Shown here: positions 7,513 through 16,981 of the stretch, in pieces | Layout: every line of letters begins with the position of its first letter | Position numbering within the stretch: the first letter of the stretch is position 1 | DNA from: Actinomycetota bacterium | GTDB taxonomy: Bacteria; Actinomycetota; Acidimicrobiia; Acidimicrobiales; Ilumatobacteraceae | NCBI GenBank assembly: GCA_030685215.1 | Contig: JAUXQB010000192.1 | Span: forward strand, 1-51,193 | Length of the DNA stretch: 51,193 bases | Direction: 5' to 3' | Translations under genes and position numbers: made by a program | Notes under the pieces: model-generated | Told to the model about the DNA's origin: nothing | The model's input: the letters and a program-made list of their open reading frames with translations, nothing else | Databases searched by the model: none

Positions 7513-8730
7513 ATGGCAAAGATCAAGGTGAAGAACCCCGTCGTCGAGATGGACGGCGACGAGATGACCCGCATCATCTGGCAGTTCATCAAGGACAAGC
7601 TCATCCTGCCGTACCTCGACATCGAGCTCGACTACTACGACCTGGGCATCGAGCACCGTGACGCCACTGACGACCAGGTCACCATCGACTCCGCCGAGGC
7701 CACCAAGCGACACGGCGTCGCCGTGAAGTGCGCCACGATCACCCCCGACGAGCAACGCGTCGAGGAGTTCGGCCTGAAGAAGATGTGGAAGAGCCCCAAC
7801 GGCACCATCCGCAACATCCTCGGCGGCGTCATCTTCCGCGAGCCGATCGTCATCTCCAACATCCCGCGGCTGGTGCCGGGCTGGACCAAGCCCATCGTCA
7901 TCGGCCGTCACGCACACGGCGACCAGTACAAGGCCACCGACTGGAAGGTGCCCGGCGCCGGCACCGTCACCATGACCTACGTGCCCGCCGACGGCAGCCA
8001 GCCGGTGGAGATGAAGGTGGCCGACTACGGCGACGACGGCGGCGTGGTGATGGGCATGTACAACTACAACGACAGCATCCGCGACTTCGCCCGCGCCTCG
8101 CTGCGCTACGGCCTCAACCGCAACATGCCCGTCTACCTCAGCACCAAGAACACCATCCTCAAGGCGTACGACGGCTCGTTCAAGGACATCTTCGAAGACG
8201 TCTACCAGACCGAGTTCAAGACCGAGATGGACGCGGCAGGCCTCACCTACGAGCACCGCCTCATCGACGACATGGTGGCCTGCGCGATGAAGTGGGAGGG
8301 CGGCTACGTCTGGGCGTGCAAGAACTACGACGGCGACGTGCAGAGCGACACCGTGGCCCAGGGCTTCGGCTCGCTGGGCCTGATGACCAGCGTGCTGATG
8401 ACCCCCGACGGCAAGACCGTCGAGGCCGAAGCCGCCCACGGCACGGTCACTCGCCACTACCGCGAGCACCAGAAGGGCAACAAGACCTCCACCAACCCGA
8501 TCGCCAGCATCTACGCCTGGACCCAGGGGCTCACGTACCGCGGCAAGATGGACGACACTCCCGAGGTCGTTGCATTTGCACAGTCACTGGAGAACGTGTG
8601 CATCGAAGCGGTGGAAGCCGGCGAGATCACCAAGGACCTGGCGCTGCTCATCGGCAAGGACGCGCCGTGGCTCACCACCGAGGACTTCCTCGACGCGCTC
8701 GACCGTCGCCTCCAGGCGAAGATGGCCTGA
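7513..8730 (+). CDS. icd: NADP-dependent isocitrate dehydrogenase, dimeric eukaryotic-like type
   Basis: 405 residues, the usual length for the short homodimeric subfamily. It starts [20 protein letters not shown] and carries [14 protein letters not shown] and VFREP-like GVIFREPI for isocitrate binding, the [15 protein letters not shown] region, metal-binding Asp residues, and [20 protein letters not shown] with the NADP-contacting segment. It catalyses oxidative decarboxylation of isocitrate to 2-oxoglutarate in the TCA cycle, in the cytoplasm. Unlike most neighbours it has a leader (~60 bases) with a weak AGAGG before the ATG, pointing to extra regulation. Monocistronic. Confidence 0.97.
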   Translation: MAKIKVKNPVVEMDGDEMTRIIWQFIKDKLILPYLDIELDYYDLGIEHRDATDDQVTIDSAEATKRHGVAVKCATITPDEQRVEEFGLKKMWKSPNGTIRNILGGVIFREPIVISNIPRLVPGWTKPIVIGRHAHGDQYKATDWKVPGAGTVTMTYVPADGSQPVEMKVADYGDDGGVVMGMYNYNDSIRDFARASLRYGLNRNMPVYLSTKNTILKAYDGSFKDIFEDVYQTEFKTEMDAAGLTYEHRLIDDMVACAMKWEGGYVWACKNYDGDVQSDTVAQGFGSLGLMTSVLMTPDGKTVEAEAAHGTVTRHYREHQKGNKTSTNPIASIYAWTQGLTYRGKMDDTPEVVAFAQSLENVCIEAVEAGEITKDLALLIGKDAPWLTTEDFLDALDRRLQAKMA

Positions 8731-8743
8731 CCGCCACCCCCGT

Positions 8744-8749
8744 TAGCCT
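8744..8749 (+). promoter_or_regulatory. -10 element (TAGCCT) of queA-tgt, leaderless
   Basis: TAGCCT ends 9 bases before ATG 8759, in the 28-base gap after icd. Confidence 0.5.
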
Positions 8750-8758
8750 TCACGGGCC

Positions 8759-9769
8759 ATGCGCCTCGACGACTTCGACTATCCGCTGCCGCCCGAGCGC
8801 ATCGCCCAACACCCCGCCGAGCCTCGCGACTCGGCGCGCCTGCTCGTCGATCAGGGTTCTGCCGCGCCACTGCACCGGCGCGTGCGCGACCTCGGCGAGT
8901 ACCTGCGCGAGGGCGATCTACTGGTGGTGAACGACACCAAGGTCATCCCGGCACGGCTGCGACTCACACGCGAGACGGGCGGCGCGGCCGAAGCCCTGCT
9001 GCTCGAGCCGATCGACGGCGAGCGGCGCACGTGGGAAGCGATGGTGCGCCCCGCGAAGAAGATGCGCGCGGGGGAGGAGCTGCTCGCCGCCGGCACGCCA
9101 CTGGTGCGCGTGCTGCGACGCAGCCACGCGGGCGACACGATGATCGTGGAGCTGATCGGCGAGGGCGACCCGCTCGCACTGCTGCAGGCCCACGGTGAGA
9201 TGCCGCTGCCGCCGTACATCACCGCACCGCTCGAACAGCCCGACCGCTACCAGACCGTGTACGCGAACCTGCCGGCCTCGGCAGCCGCGCCCACCGCCGG
9301 TTTGCACTTCACCCCGGCGCTGCTGGCACAGCTGGAGTCGGCCGGCGTGCGCACCGCCACCGTCGAGCTGGTGGTGGGTCTCGACACCTTCAAGCCGGTC
9401 AGTGAAGCCGACCCGCGCCACCATACGATGCACAGCGAGCGGTACCGCGTGCCGTCCGAGGTGCTGCAGGCGTGCCGCGACGCTCGCCGAGTGGTGGCAG
9501 TGGGCACCACCAGCGTGCGTGCGCTGGAGAGCGCCGCGACGCTCGGCGCCGCCGAGGGCCGCACGCGCATCTTCATCCACCGGCCCTACGACTGGCAGCT
9601 GGTCGACGTGCTGATGACCAACTTCCACCTGCCGCGCACCACGCTGCTGATGATGATCGACGCGTTCGTCGGGCCACGCTGGCGACGCCTGTACGACGAG
9701 GCGCTCCGCGAGGAGTACCGCTTCCTGAGTTTCGGCGACGCGATGTTGCTGGATCGGAGCCTGAACTAG
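8759..9769 (+). CDS. queA: S-adenosylmethionine:tRNA ribosyltransferase-isomerase
   Basis: 336 residues. It starts MRLDDFDYPLPPERIAQHPA and contains LLVVNDTKVIPARL, YANLPASAAAPTAGLHFT, THTMHSERY-type HHTMHSERYRVP and NFHLPRTTLLMMIDAFVG, all standard QueA sequences. The enzyme transfers and isomerises the ribosyl part of AdoMet onto preQ1 at position 34 of tRNAs with GUN anticodons, giving epoxyqueuosine. tgt follows after 2 bases, so the two form an operon. The other preQ1 genes are not in the window. Confidence 0.97.
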   Translation: MRLDDFDYPLPPERIAQHPAEPRDSARLLVDQGSAAPLHRRVRDLGEYLREGDLLVVNDTKVIPARLRLTRETGGAAEALLLEPIDGERRTWEAMVRPAKKMRAGEELLAAGTPLVRVLRRSHAGDTMIVELIGEGDPLALLQAHGEMPLPPYITAPLEQPDRYQTVYANLPASAAAPTAGLHFTPALLAQLESAGVRTATVELVVGLDTFKPVSEADPRHHTMHSERYRVPSEVLQACRDARRVVAVGTTSVRALESAATLGAAEGRTRIFIHRPYDWQLVDVLMTNFHLPRTTLLMMIDAFVGPRWRRLYDEALREEYRFLSFGDAMLLDRSLN

Positions 9770-9771
9770 TC

Positions 9772-10869
9772 ATGCACGCAGTTCGATTCGACACCGCGGC
9801 CACCGACGGCAGCGCCCGCACCGGCGTGGCGCACACCGCTCGCGGCAGCTACCGCACGCCGTGCTTCATGCCGGTGGGAACCCGCGGTGCCATCAAGTAC
9901 CTCAGTGCCGCCGACTACGAGCGGCTGGGCGCCGAGATCGTGCTCGGCAACACCTACCACCTGATGCTGCGGCCGGGCGCGGAGACCGTCGCCCGCTTCG
10001 GTGGCCTCGGCGCGTTCGCCGGTTGGGGAGGGCTCACGCTCACCGACTCCGGTGGGTTCCAGGTGTTCTCGCTGGAGCCGAAGGTCGACGACGACGGTGT
10101 CACCTTCAAGAGCACCTACGACGGCTCGTCGCACCGATTCACGCCGGAGGTGGCGGTGCACACGCAGGAGCTGCTCGGCGCCGACATCCAGATGGTGCTC
10201 GACGTGTGCCCACCGCTGCCGTCACCCGACCACGTCGTGCGCCTGGCGGTCGAGCGCACATCGATGTGGGCGGCGCGGGCGCGGGCCGCGCACCAGCGAC
10301 CCGATCAAGCGCTGTTCGGGATCGTGCAGGGTGGCGTCGACGAGGCCATGCGCGCCGAGAGCGCGCAGCGCACTGCCGCGCTCGAGTTCGACGGCTACGG
10401 CATCGGTGGGCTGAGCGTGGGCGAGACTCGCGAGCAGATGCTGCCCGCGCTCGCCGCCGCGCTGACCCATCTGCCCACCGATCGACCGCGCTACCTGATG
10501 GGCGTCGGCGATCCCGCCAGCCTCGTGGAGGCGGTGGCACTCGGAGTGGATCAGTTCGACTGCGTGATGCAGACGCGCATCGGCCGCCACGGCACCGCGT
10601 TCACCAGTCAGGGCAAGCTGCACGTGAAGAACGCCGTGCACGCCATGTCCGACGAACCGCTCGACCCCACCTGCACGTGCGAGGTCTGCACCCGCCACAG
10701 CCGCGGCTACATCCGCCACCTGTTCCAGGTGGGCGAGCCCACGGCGTCACGCCTGCTCAGCCTGCACAACATCGCCTGGACGCTGCAGTTGATGGATCGC
10801 ATGCGCACTGCCATCGCCACCGGCACGTTCGATTCTCTGCGGGCGGAAGTGCTCGCCGCGTGGGGGTGA
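9772..10869 (+). CDS. tgt: tRNA-guanine(34) transglycosylase
   Basis: 365 residues. Signatures: VGTRGAIKYL, GNTYHLMLRPG, TLTDSGGFQVFSL (catalytic-pocket Asp), IVQGGVDEAMR and GGLSVGE. A CTCEVCTRHSRGYIRHLF zinc site (three Cys and His) lies near the C-terminus. It exchanges guanine 34 for preQ1 in tRNA, the step before QueA. The usual catalytic-loop sequence MPTRxxRxG is MQTRIGRHG here: Pro is replaced by Gln, while the nucleophile Asp (FDCV) is kept. ATG 9772 was chosen because it is the family N-terminus and lies 2 bases after the queA stop. Confidence 0.96.
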   Translation: MHAVRFDTAATDGSARTGVAHTARGSYRTPCFMPVGTRGAIKYLSAADYERLGAEIVLGNTYHLMLRPGAETVARFGGLGAFAGWGGLTLTDSGGFQVFSLEPKVDDDGVTFKSTYDGSSHRFTPEVAVHTQELLGADIQMVLDVCPPLPSPDHVVRLAVERTSMWAARARAAHQRPDQALFGIVQGGVDEAMRAESAQRTAALEFDGYGIGGLSVGETREQMLPALAAALTHLPTDRPRYLMGVGDPASLVEAVALGVDQFDCVMQTRIGRHGTAFTSQGKLHVKNAVHAMSDEPLDPTCTCEVCTRHSRGYIRHLFQVGEPTASRLLSLHNIAWTLQLMDRMRTAIATGTFDSLRAEVLAAWG

Positions 10870-10894
10870 CCCACCGTTCAGGCCGTGGCCTGGA

Positions 10895-10900
10895 TACAAT
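10895..10900 (+). promoter_or_regulatory. -10 element (TACAAT) for yajC-secD-secF
   Basis: GATACAAT is the closest match to the sigma-70 -10 consensus in the window. It lies ~54 bases before ATG 10954, so this operon is leadered, unlike most others here. Confidence 0.5.
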
Positions 10901-10953
10901 CGCCCGTCGATCAACGAGGGTCCCTCCTCCTTTCTGAACACTCTGGACGTTCC

Positions 10954-11337
10954 ATGCATCTGTCCCTGCTGGCGGCTGAAAGCACCAACCCGCTGCCGTC
11001 ACTCATCATCTTCATGCTCATCCCGGTGGCCATGTACTTCTTGCTCGTGCGCCCGCAGCGTCGCCGCCAGCGTGAGGCCGTGGCACTCCAGCAGTCGGTC
11101 GAGGTCGGCGATGAAGTGATGACCACCTCCGGTGTGTACGGATTCATCACCGGGTTCGACGGCGACATCGCATGGCTCGAGATCGACGACAACGTGCAGA
11201 TCCGCATCGCCCGTCAAGCCGTGCAGCGCAAGGTCGACACGGCCAAGGGCGAGACCGCGGTGCCCACCGACGACGGCAGCAAGGCCAAGCAGACCAAGAT
11301 CGACGACGTGGTCCTCGGCGACGACGACGAAGGCTGA
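10954..11337 (+). CDS. yajC: Preprotein translocase subunit YajC
   Basis: 127 residues. One membrane helix (~12-32, LPSLIIFMLIPVAMYFLLV) is followed at once by RPQRRRQREAVALQQSVEVGDEV and TTSGVYGFITG, the standard YajC domain, and by a charged acidic tail. It is an accessory membrane subunit of the SecDF complex, and secD begins 12 bases after its stop. ATG 10954 gives a normal N-terminus. The frame is open upstream, but the extra residues lie over the promoter. Confidence 0.95.
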   Translation: MHLSLLAAESTNPLPSLIIFMLIPVAMYFLLVRPQRRRQREAVALQQSVEVGDEVMTTSGVYGFITGFDGDIAWLEIDDNVQIRIARQAVQRKVDTAKGETAVPTDDGSKAKQTKIDDVVLGDDDEG

Positions 11338-11349
11338 CCCAGGCCCGCG

Positions 11350-12975
11350 ATGCGCAAGCAACTCATCATCTCCCTCGTGGGGATCATGCTGCTGGCCTAC
11401 GGCTCGATGGCCGTGGTGCTCATCAGCGGTTCCGGTCCCGCCCTCGGCCTCGACCTGCAGGGTGGCATCTCCATCACGCAGCGACCGAAGGACGGCACCC
11501 CGTACAGCGACGAGAGCCTCGACCTCGCCGTCGAGAAGATCCGTGAGCGCGTCGACAGCCTCGGCGTCGCCGAGCCCGAGATCCTGCGCCAGGGCAACAC
11601 CATCGTGGTCAACCTGCCCGGCGTGAAGAACCAGCGGCAGGCCGAAGAGCTCGTCCAGGTCACCGGTCAGGTGTACTTGCGCCCGGTGCTGCAGTGCCAG
11701 GCCATCGACCCGCCCTCCGCCGACACCACCACGTCGGCCGGTGGTTCCACGACTTCGGGCCCGTCCACCAGCGGCCCCACCACGACGGCAGCCGGTGGCC
11801 CGTCACGCCCGGCGAGCGGCGACACCACCACCACGCCCGACACCACCGTCGACGGCGCCACCACCACGGCGCCAGTGTCGCCCGAACCCGCGTCGGCCAC
11901 CACCACACCCGGCGCAACCACCACCACCGTCGCCAGCGGCCCGACCACCACGGTCGACGTGCCGCTCGACCAGAACGGCTTCCCGCTGCAGCAGAGCGAC
12001 CCCACCACGCAGCAGTTCCTGCCGCTGAAGGGCGACGACTCCGTGTACTGCCTGGTCGGCCCCGCACAGGGCACTGGCGAGGTGTTCTCCGACAACGCGT
12101 CGGCCGTGGTGCTGCCCACCGGTTGGGGCGTCACCGTCGACCTTCGTGAAGGCCCTGAAGGCGAAGGCGTGTTCAACGCCGTCGCCGCCGAGTGCAACCA
12201 GCTCGCCGAAAGCTGCCCGACCGGCCAGCTCGCCATCGAGCTCGACGGCACCATCCAGTCGGCGCCCAGCATGAACGCCGCCAGCTACTCGGGTGGCGTC
12301 GAGATCTCCGGCGACTTCACCCCCGACGAAGCACGCAACCTCGCCCGCGTCATCAACAGCGGCTCGCTGCCCGTGCAGCTGCAGCTGGAGTCGGTGCAGA
12401 CCGTGTCACCCACGCTCGGCTCCGACTCGCTGCGCGCCGCCTGGATCTCCGGCCTGTTCGGCGTGTTCCTGGTCCTCGTGTTCATGGTGCTCTACTACAA
12501 GGCGCTCGGGTTCATCGTCGCAGTCGGCATCACCATCTCGATGTCGCTGCTCTGGAGCGTCGTCACCCTGCTCTCCAAGACGCAGGGCCTGGCGCTCTCG
12601 CTCAGCGGCATTGCCGGCATCATCGTCTCGGTCGGCGTCACCGTCGACTCCTACGTGGTGTTCTTCGAGCGCCTGAAGGACGAAGTGCGCTCCGGCAAGA
12701 CCTTGCGCAACAGCGCCCAGCGCGGTTTCACCGGCGCATGGCACACCATCGTGCTCGCCGACGTCGTCTCGCTCATCGGCGCGCTGGTGCTGTGGTACCT
12801 CACCGTCGGCGCGGTCCGCGGGTTCGCGTTCTTCCTCGCGTTGTCCACGGCCTGCGACCTGTTCGTGTCGTACTTCTTCACTCGGCCGGCGGTGCTGCTG
12901 CTGGCCCGCACGAAATGGATGGAGCGCCGCAAGGTGATGGGTATCGAAGTGGCACACGCCGGCGGTGTGGCATGA
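11350..12975 (+). CDS. secD: Protein translocase subunit SecD
   Basis: 541 residues. First membrane helix at ~5-25, then GLDLQGGISIT (~36), the periplasmic domain and five C-terminal helices with SVGVTVDSYVVFFERLKDE and GFTGAWHTIVLADVV. With SecF it drives a late, proton-motive-force-dependent step of Sec export. Residues ~118-202 form an insertion made almost only of Thr, Ser, Pro, Gly and Ala (many TTT and TTTT runs) within the periplasmic P1 domain, like the stalk of surface proteins. It overlaps secF by ATGA. Confidence 0.97.
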   Translation: MRKQLIISLVGIMLLAYGSMAVVLISGSGPALGLDLQGGISITQRPKDGTPYSDESLDLAVEKIRERVDSLGVAEPEILRQGNTIVVNLPGVKNQRQAEELVQVTGQVYLRPVLQCQAIDPPSADTTTSAGGSTTSGPSTSGPTTTAAGGPSRPASGDTTTTPDTTVDGATTTAPVSPEPASATTTPGATTTTVASGPTTTVDVPLDQNGFPLQQSDPTTQQFLPLKGDDSVYCLVGPAQGTGEVFSDNASAVVLPTGWGVTVDLREGPEGEGVFNAVAAECNQLAESCPTGQLAIELDGTIQSAPSMNAASYSGGVEISGDFTPDEARNLARVINSGSLPVQLQLESVQTVSPTLGSDSLRAAWISGLFGVFLVLVFMVLYYKALGFIVAVGITISMSLLWSVVTLLSKTQGLALSLSGIAGIIVSVGVTVDSYVVFFERLKDEVRSGKTLRNSAQRGFTGAWHTIVLADVVSLIGALVLWYLTVGAVRGFAFFLALSTACDLFVSYFFTRPAVLLLARTKWMERRKVMGIEVAHAGGVA

Positions 12976-14189
12976 CCGACATCGAGCTCCCCGAGTCCGA
13001 CACCGGCGACGACAAGGTTGCCGTCGACACGGTCGACGCACCGACCGGTCAGCAGCGTCGTGGGCCGGGCGGACGCCTGTACCACGGCGAGACCTCCATC
13101 GACTTCTACGGCCGCCGCTGGTGGGGTTTCGGCCTCTCCATCTTCCTGCTGGCGCTCAGCATCGGCTCGCTCGTCATCAGCGGCCTCAACCTCAGCCTCG
13201 ACTTCGAGGGTGGCGTCGTGTGGTCGGTGCCGTCCGCCGAGCTCTCCGAGGACGACGCACGCGCCGTCCTCGACGAGCAGGGGCTCGACGGCGAGAACGC
13301 CAAGATCACCGTGCTGGTCAACCGCGACACAGGGCTGCGCACCGTCGAGGTGCAGGTGGGCGAGCAGCCCGACACCGTCCGCCAGACCGTGCAGGAAGCC
13401 TTCGCCGAGGTGGCCGGTGTCACCAACGACGAGGTGAGCAGCACCTCCGTCAGTTCCACGTGGGGCCAGAGCATCACCGAGAAGGCCCTCACCGCGCTGG
13501 TGGTGTTCCTGTTCCTGGTCGCAGCGTTCATCGCGTGGCGGCTGGAGTGGCGCATGGCCATGGCTGCCATCGCGGCCATGTTGCACGACGTGCTGCTCAG
13601 CGTCGGCATCTACTCGCTGCTCGGCTTCGAGGTCACGCCCGCCACCGTGGTCGCGTTCCTCACCATCCTCGGCTTCTCGCTCTACGACACCATCGTGGTG
13701 TTCGACAAGGTGCGCGAGAACCAAGCCCGCTTCACGGGTGCGAAGGTGCCCTACGCCGACATCATGAACGTGTCGATGAACCAGGTGCTGATGCGCTCGC
13801 TCAACACCAGCCTCGCAGCCGTGCTGCCGGTGCTGTCGCTGCTCGTCCTCGGGTCCGGCATCCTCGGCGCGGTCACGCTGCGAGAGTTCGCCCTCGCGCT
13901 GCTGGTCGGCATGATCACCGGCTCGTACTCGTCCATCTTCATCGCCGCCCCGCTCGTGGCCATCGCCAAAGAGCGCGAGCCGCGGTTCCGCGGTCTGCGC
14001 GGGCGTCACGCCACCGGCAAGGAACTCGAGCTGATGGTGCTCGGTGGCGCGCCGAGCGGCCGCCGCGAGGGTCGCCGCGCCACGCAAAAGGATCTGGTCG
14101 CGGCTGCTGCCGCGTCGATCACACCGCAGACTCCCGAGGCGGTGCTCACGCACACACCACGACCTCGGAAGAAGAAGCGTCGCAGCTGA
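12972..14189 (+). CDS. secF: Protein translocase subunit SecF
   Basis: 405 residues. After a hydrophilic N-terminus of ~45 residues comes a helix, then LDFEGGVVWSV (the SecF LDFxGG motif) and the periplasmic domain. Five helices follow, with FLTILGFSLYDTIVVFDKVRENQ and MNQVLMRSLNTSLAAVLPVL. A basic tail ends RPRKKKRRS. It is the partner of SecD in the export complex. The ATG overlaps the secD stop codon (ATGA), implying coupled translation and equal amounts. Confidence 0.97.
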   Translation: MTDIELPESDTGDDKVAVDTVDAPTGQQRRGPGGRLYHGETSIDFYGRRWWGFGLSIFLLALSIGSLVISGLNLSLDFEGGVVWSVPSAELSEDDARAVLDEQGLDGENAKITVLVNRDTGLRTVEVQVGEQPDTVRQTVQEAFAEVAGVTNDEVSSTSVSSTWGQSITEKALTALVVFLFLVAAFIAWRLEWRMAMAAIAAMLHDVLLSVGIYSLLGFEVTPATVVAFLTILGFSLYDTIVVFDKVRENQARFTGAKVPYADIMNVSMNQVLMRSLNTSLAAVLPVLSLLVLGSGILGAVTLREFALALLVGMITGSYSSIFIAAPLVAIAKEREPRFRGLRGRHATGKELELMVLGGAPSGRREGRRATQKDLVAAAAASITPQTPEAVLTHTPRPRKKKRRS

Positions 14190-14199
14190 GAGTGCGGGC

Positions 14200-14205
14200 T
14201 ACCCT
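14200..14205 (+). promoter_or_regulatory. -10 element (TACCCT) of apt-rel, leaderless
   Basis: TACCCT ends 6 bases before ATG 14212. Confidence 0.5.
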
Positions 14206-14211
14206 CTACGC

Positions 14212-14739
14212 ATGACTCCCAATGCAACATGGATCTCAGGGCTCGTCCGGGACATTCCCGACTATCCCGAGCCAGGAGTCACGTTCCGCGACATCACGCC
14301 CCTGCTGGGCGACGCGGAGGGCTTCACGAGGTCCATCACCGAACTGGTGCATCGCTTCGCCGACGTGCCGGTCGATCGTGTGCTCGGCATGGAGGCAAGG
14401 GGCTTCATCGTGGCCGCACCCGTCGCCTATCGCATGGGCGCGGGCTTCATCCCGGTGCGCAAGGCGGGCAAGTTGCCGTGGGCCGTCGTGCGCGAGGAGT
14501 ACCAGCTCGAGTACGGCAGCGACAAGCTCGAGATCCATCGCGACGCCATCCACCCCGGTGAGCGCATCCTGGTCATCGACGACGTGCTCGCCACCGGCGG
14601 CACTGCGGCGGCCACATGCCGTCTGGTCGAGGCACTCGGCGGTGTGGTGGTCGGGCTCGGCTTCCTCATCGAGATCGAGCAGCTCGGCGGCCGCGGCCAG
14701 TTGAAGGGGCGCTTGGTCGAGAGCCTGGCCAGGTACTGA
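14212..14739 (+). CDS. apt: Adenine phosphoribosyltransferase
   Basis: 175 residues. It has the Apt N-terminus IRDIPDYPEPGVTFRDITPL-type sequence, GMEARGFIVAAPVAYRMGAG, VRKAGKLPW and the PRPP-binding loop VLVIDDVLATGGTAAA-type (ILVIDDVLATGGTAAATCRL). It salvages adenine to AMP with PRPP. rel follows directly (TGATG overlap); the apt-rel pairing joins purine salvage to (p)ppGpp metabolism and is common in actinobacteria. Confidence 0.97.
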   Translation: MTPNATWISGLVRDIPDYPEPGVTFRDITPLLGDAEGFTRSITELVHRFADVPVDRVLGMEARGFIVAAPVAYRMGAGFIPVRKAGKLPWAVVREEYQLEYGSDKLEIHRDAIHPGERILVIDDVLATGGTAAATCRLVEALGGVVVGLGFLIEIEQLGGRGQLKGRLVESLARY

Positions 14740-16958
14740 TGGCCGCTGTCGATCGTGTTCTGCCCTGGCGTCGCCACCAGAACGCGACGGCCGAGGAACT
14801 GACGCCGCTGCTCACCGCCTACCGCCGTCGCCACCCGAAGGCGTCGGTGGCCATGATCAACCGCGCCTACGAGACCGCCAAGCAGGCGCACCGACATCAG
14901 CAGCGCAGCAGCGGCGAGAGCTACATCAACCACCCGCTGGCCGTGGCACAGATCGTCGCCGACCTCGGCCTCGACGAGATCTCGTTGGCAGCGGCGCTGC
15001 TCCACGACGCGGTGGAGGACACCGAGATCACCATCGCCGACGTGGAGAAGAGCTTCGGCGCGGAAGTCGCGCAGATCGTCGACGGGGTCACCAAGCTCGA
15101 GCGCCTGCAGTTCGACTCGAAGGAGGCGCAGCAGGCGGCCACCATGCGCAAGATGCTGGTGGCCATGGCCCGCGACCTGCGCGTGCTCATCATCAAGCTC
15201 GCCGACCGGCTGCACAACATGCGCACCATCGCCGCGATGCCCAGCGAGAAGCAGCAGCGCATCGCGCACGAGACGCTCGAGATCTACGCACCGCTCGCGC
15301 ACCGTCTCGGCATGCAGGAGCTGAAGCAGCAGCTGGAGGACCTGTCGTTCGCGTCGCTCTACCCGAAGCGGTTCGCCGAGCTCGACCACCTGGTGGCCAC
15401 CCGCTCTCCCGAGCGCGAGATCTACCTCGCGAAGTCCATCGCCGAGGTGCAGGGCCGGCTGCTCGAGCTGAACATCAACGCCGAGGTCACCGGTCGCGGC
15501 AAGAACCTGTGGAGCATCTACGAGAAGATGGTGCAGAAGGGCCGCGAGTTCGACGAGATCTTCGACCTCATCGCCGTGCGCGTCATCGTCGACTCGGTGA
15601 AGGACTGCTACGCCGCGCTGGGCTGCATCCACGGCCGTTACAAGCCGGTGGTGGGGCGGTTCAAGGACTACATCGCGATGCCGAAGTTCAACCTCTACCA
15701 GAGCTTGCACACCACCGTCATCGGACCCGGCGGCAAGGTGGTCGAGATGCAGATCCGCACACGCGAGATGCACCAGCGCGCCGAGTGGGGCGTGGCCGCG
15801 CACTGGGCGTACAAGGACGAAGGTGCCGCGAGCGACATCGACTGGCTGAACCGCATCATCGACTGGCAGGCCGACATCAGCGATCCGGCCGCCTTCATGG
15901 AGAACCTGAAGACCGACCTCGAGCAGGACGAAGTGTTCGTCTTCACGCCCAAGGGCAAGGTGGTCACGCTGCCGGTCGGGTCCACCACCGTCGACTTCGC
16001 CTACGCGGTGCACACCGAGGTGGGCCACGCGTGCATCGGCGCCAAGGTCAACGGTCGGCTGGTGCCGTTGCAGCACCAGATGAAGAGCGGCGACACCTGC
16101 GAGATCTTCACTTCCAAGGTCGAGTCCGCCGGACCGTCGCGCGACTGGCTGCAGTTCGTGGTGTCGCCCCGTGCGCGCAACAAGATCAAGCAGTGGTTCT
16201 CGCGCGAGCGGCGCGACGACATGGTGGAAGCCGGGCGCGACGAGCTCACCAAGGAGTTCCGCCGCGAGGCGCTGCCCATCCAACGCATGTGGTCGAGCCC
16301 GGCCATCGCCGCCGAGATCGAGGCGGCCTCGTACACCGATCTGGATTCGTTGCTCGCGGCCATCGGGGAAGGGCACGTGTCGGCGCGCTCCATCGCGCAG
16401 AAGGTGGCACGCACGTTCCGCACCGGCGACGACGCCGAGCAGCCACCGGCGATGGTGCTGCCCAACCGCACCGGCCCTCGCCGGCCGCGCAACGCGGTCG
16501 GCGTGCACGTGGAGGGGCTCGACGACGTGCTCGTGCGCCTCTCTCGCTGCTGCACGCCCGTGCCCGGCGACGACATCGTCGGCTTCGTCACGCGTGGTCG
16601 CGGCGTGTCCGTGCACCGCACCGACTGCGCCAACGCCGAGAGCCTGATGTCGGAACAGGCCGCTCGCCTCATCGACGTCGAATGGGACGGCGACCAGTCG
16701 AAGGCCGTGTTCCGCGCCGGTGTCGAGGTCATCGCGCTCGACCGCTCCAAGCTGCTGCGCGACGTGGCCAACTCGTTGAGCGAGCAGCACGTCAACATCG
16801 TCGCCTGCAGCACCCACACCGGCTCCGACCGCGTCGCGAAGATGCGCTTCGAGTTCGAGCTCGCCGACCCCTCGCACCTCGACTCCGTACTGCGAACGAT
16901 CAAGCAGATCGACGCCGTCTACGACGCCTACCGCCTGGTGCCCGGCAAGGGCAGCTGA
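14739..16958 (+). CDS. rel: Bifunctional (p)ppGpp synthetase/hydrolase, RelA/SpoT family
   Basis: 739 residues. The HD hydrolase domain has HDAVEDTE (~89) and KLADRLHNMRT. The synthetase domain has RFKDYIAMPKFNLYQSLHT (~307), whose RxKD loop is the type found in bifunctional Rel enzymes. A TGS domain (~395-460), a RCCTPVPGDDI zinc-finger/helical region (~603) and a C-terminal ACT domain follow. It makes and removes (p)ppGpp in the stringent response. Both active sites look intact. The start overlaps the apt stop (TGATG). Confidence 0.97.
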   Translation: MAAVDRVLPWRRHQNATAEELTPLLTAYRRRHPKASVAMINRAYETAKQAHRHQQRSSGESYINHPLAVAQIVADLGLDEISLAAALLHDAVEDTEITIADVEKSFGAEVAQIVDGVTKLERLQFDSKEAQQAATMRKMLVAMARDLRVLIIKLADRLHNMRTIAAMPSEKQQRIAHETLEIYAPLAHRLGMQELKQQLEDLSFASLYPKRFAELDHLVATRSPEREIYLAKSIAEVQGRLLELNINAEVTGRGKNLWSIYEKMVQKGREFDEIFDLIAVRVIVDSVKDCYAALGCIHGRYKPVVGRFKDYIAMPKFNLYQSLHTTVIGPGGKVVEMQIRTREMHQRAEWGVAAHWAYKDEGAASDIDWLNRIIDWQADISDPAAFMENLKTDLEQDEVFVFTPKGKVVTLPVGSTTVDFAYAVHTEVGHACIGAKVNGRLVPLQHQMKSGDTCEIFTSKVESAGPSRDWLQFVVSPRARNKIKQWFSRERRDDMVEAGRDELTKEFRREALPIQRMWSSPAIAAEIEAASYTDLDSLLAAIGEGHVSARSIAQKVARTFRTGDDAEQPPAMVLPNRTGPRRPRNAVGVHVEGLDDVLVRLSRCCTPVPGDDIVGFVTRGRGVSVHRTDCANAESLMSEQAARLIDVEWDGDQSKAVFRAGVEVIALDRSKLLRDVANSLSEQHVNIVACSTHTGSDRVAKMRFEFELADPSHLDSVLRTIKQIDAVYDAYRLVPGKGS

Positions 16959-16981
16959 CCGGTCCGCGCAACGCCACAGGA

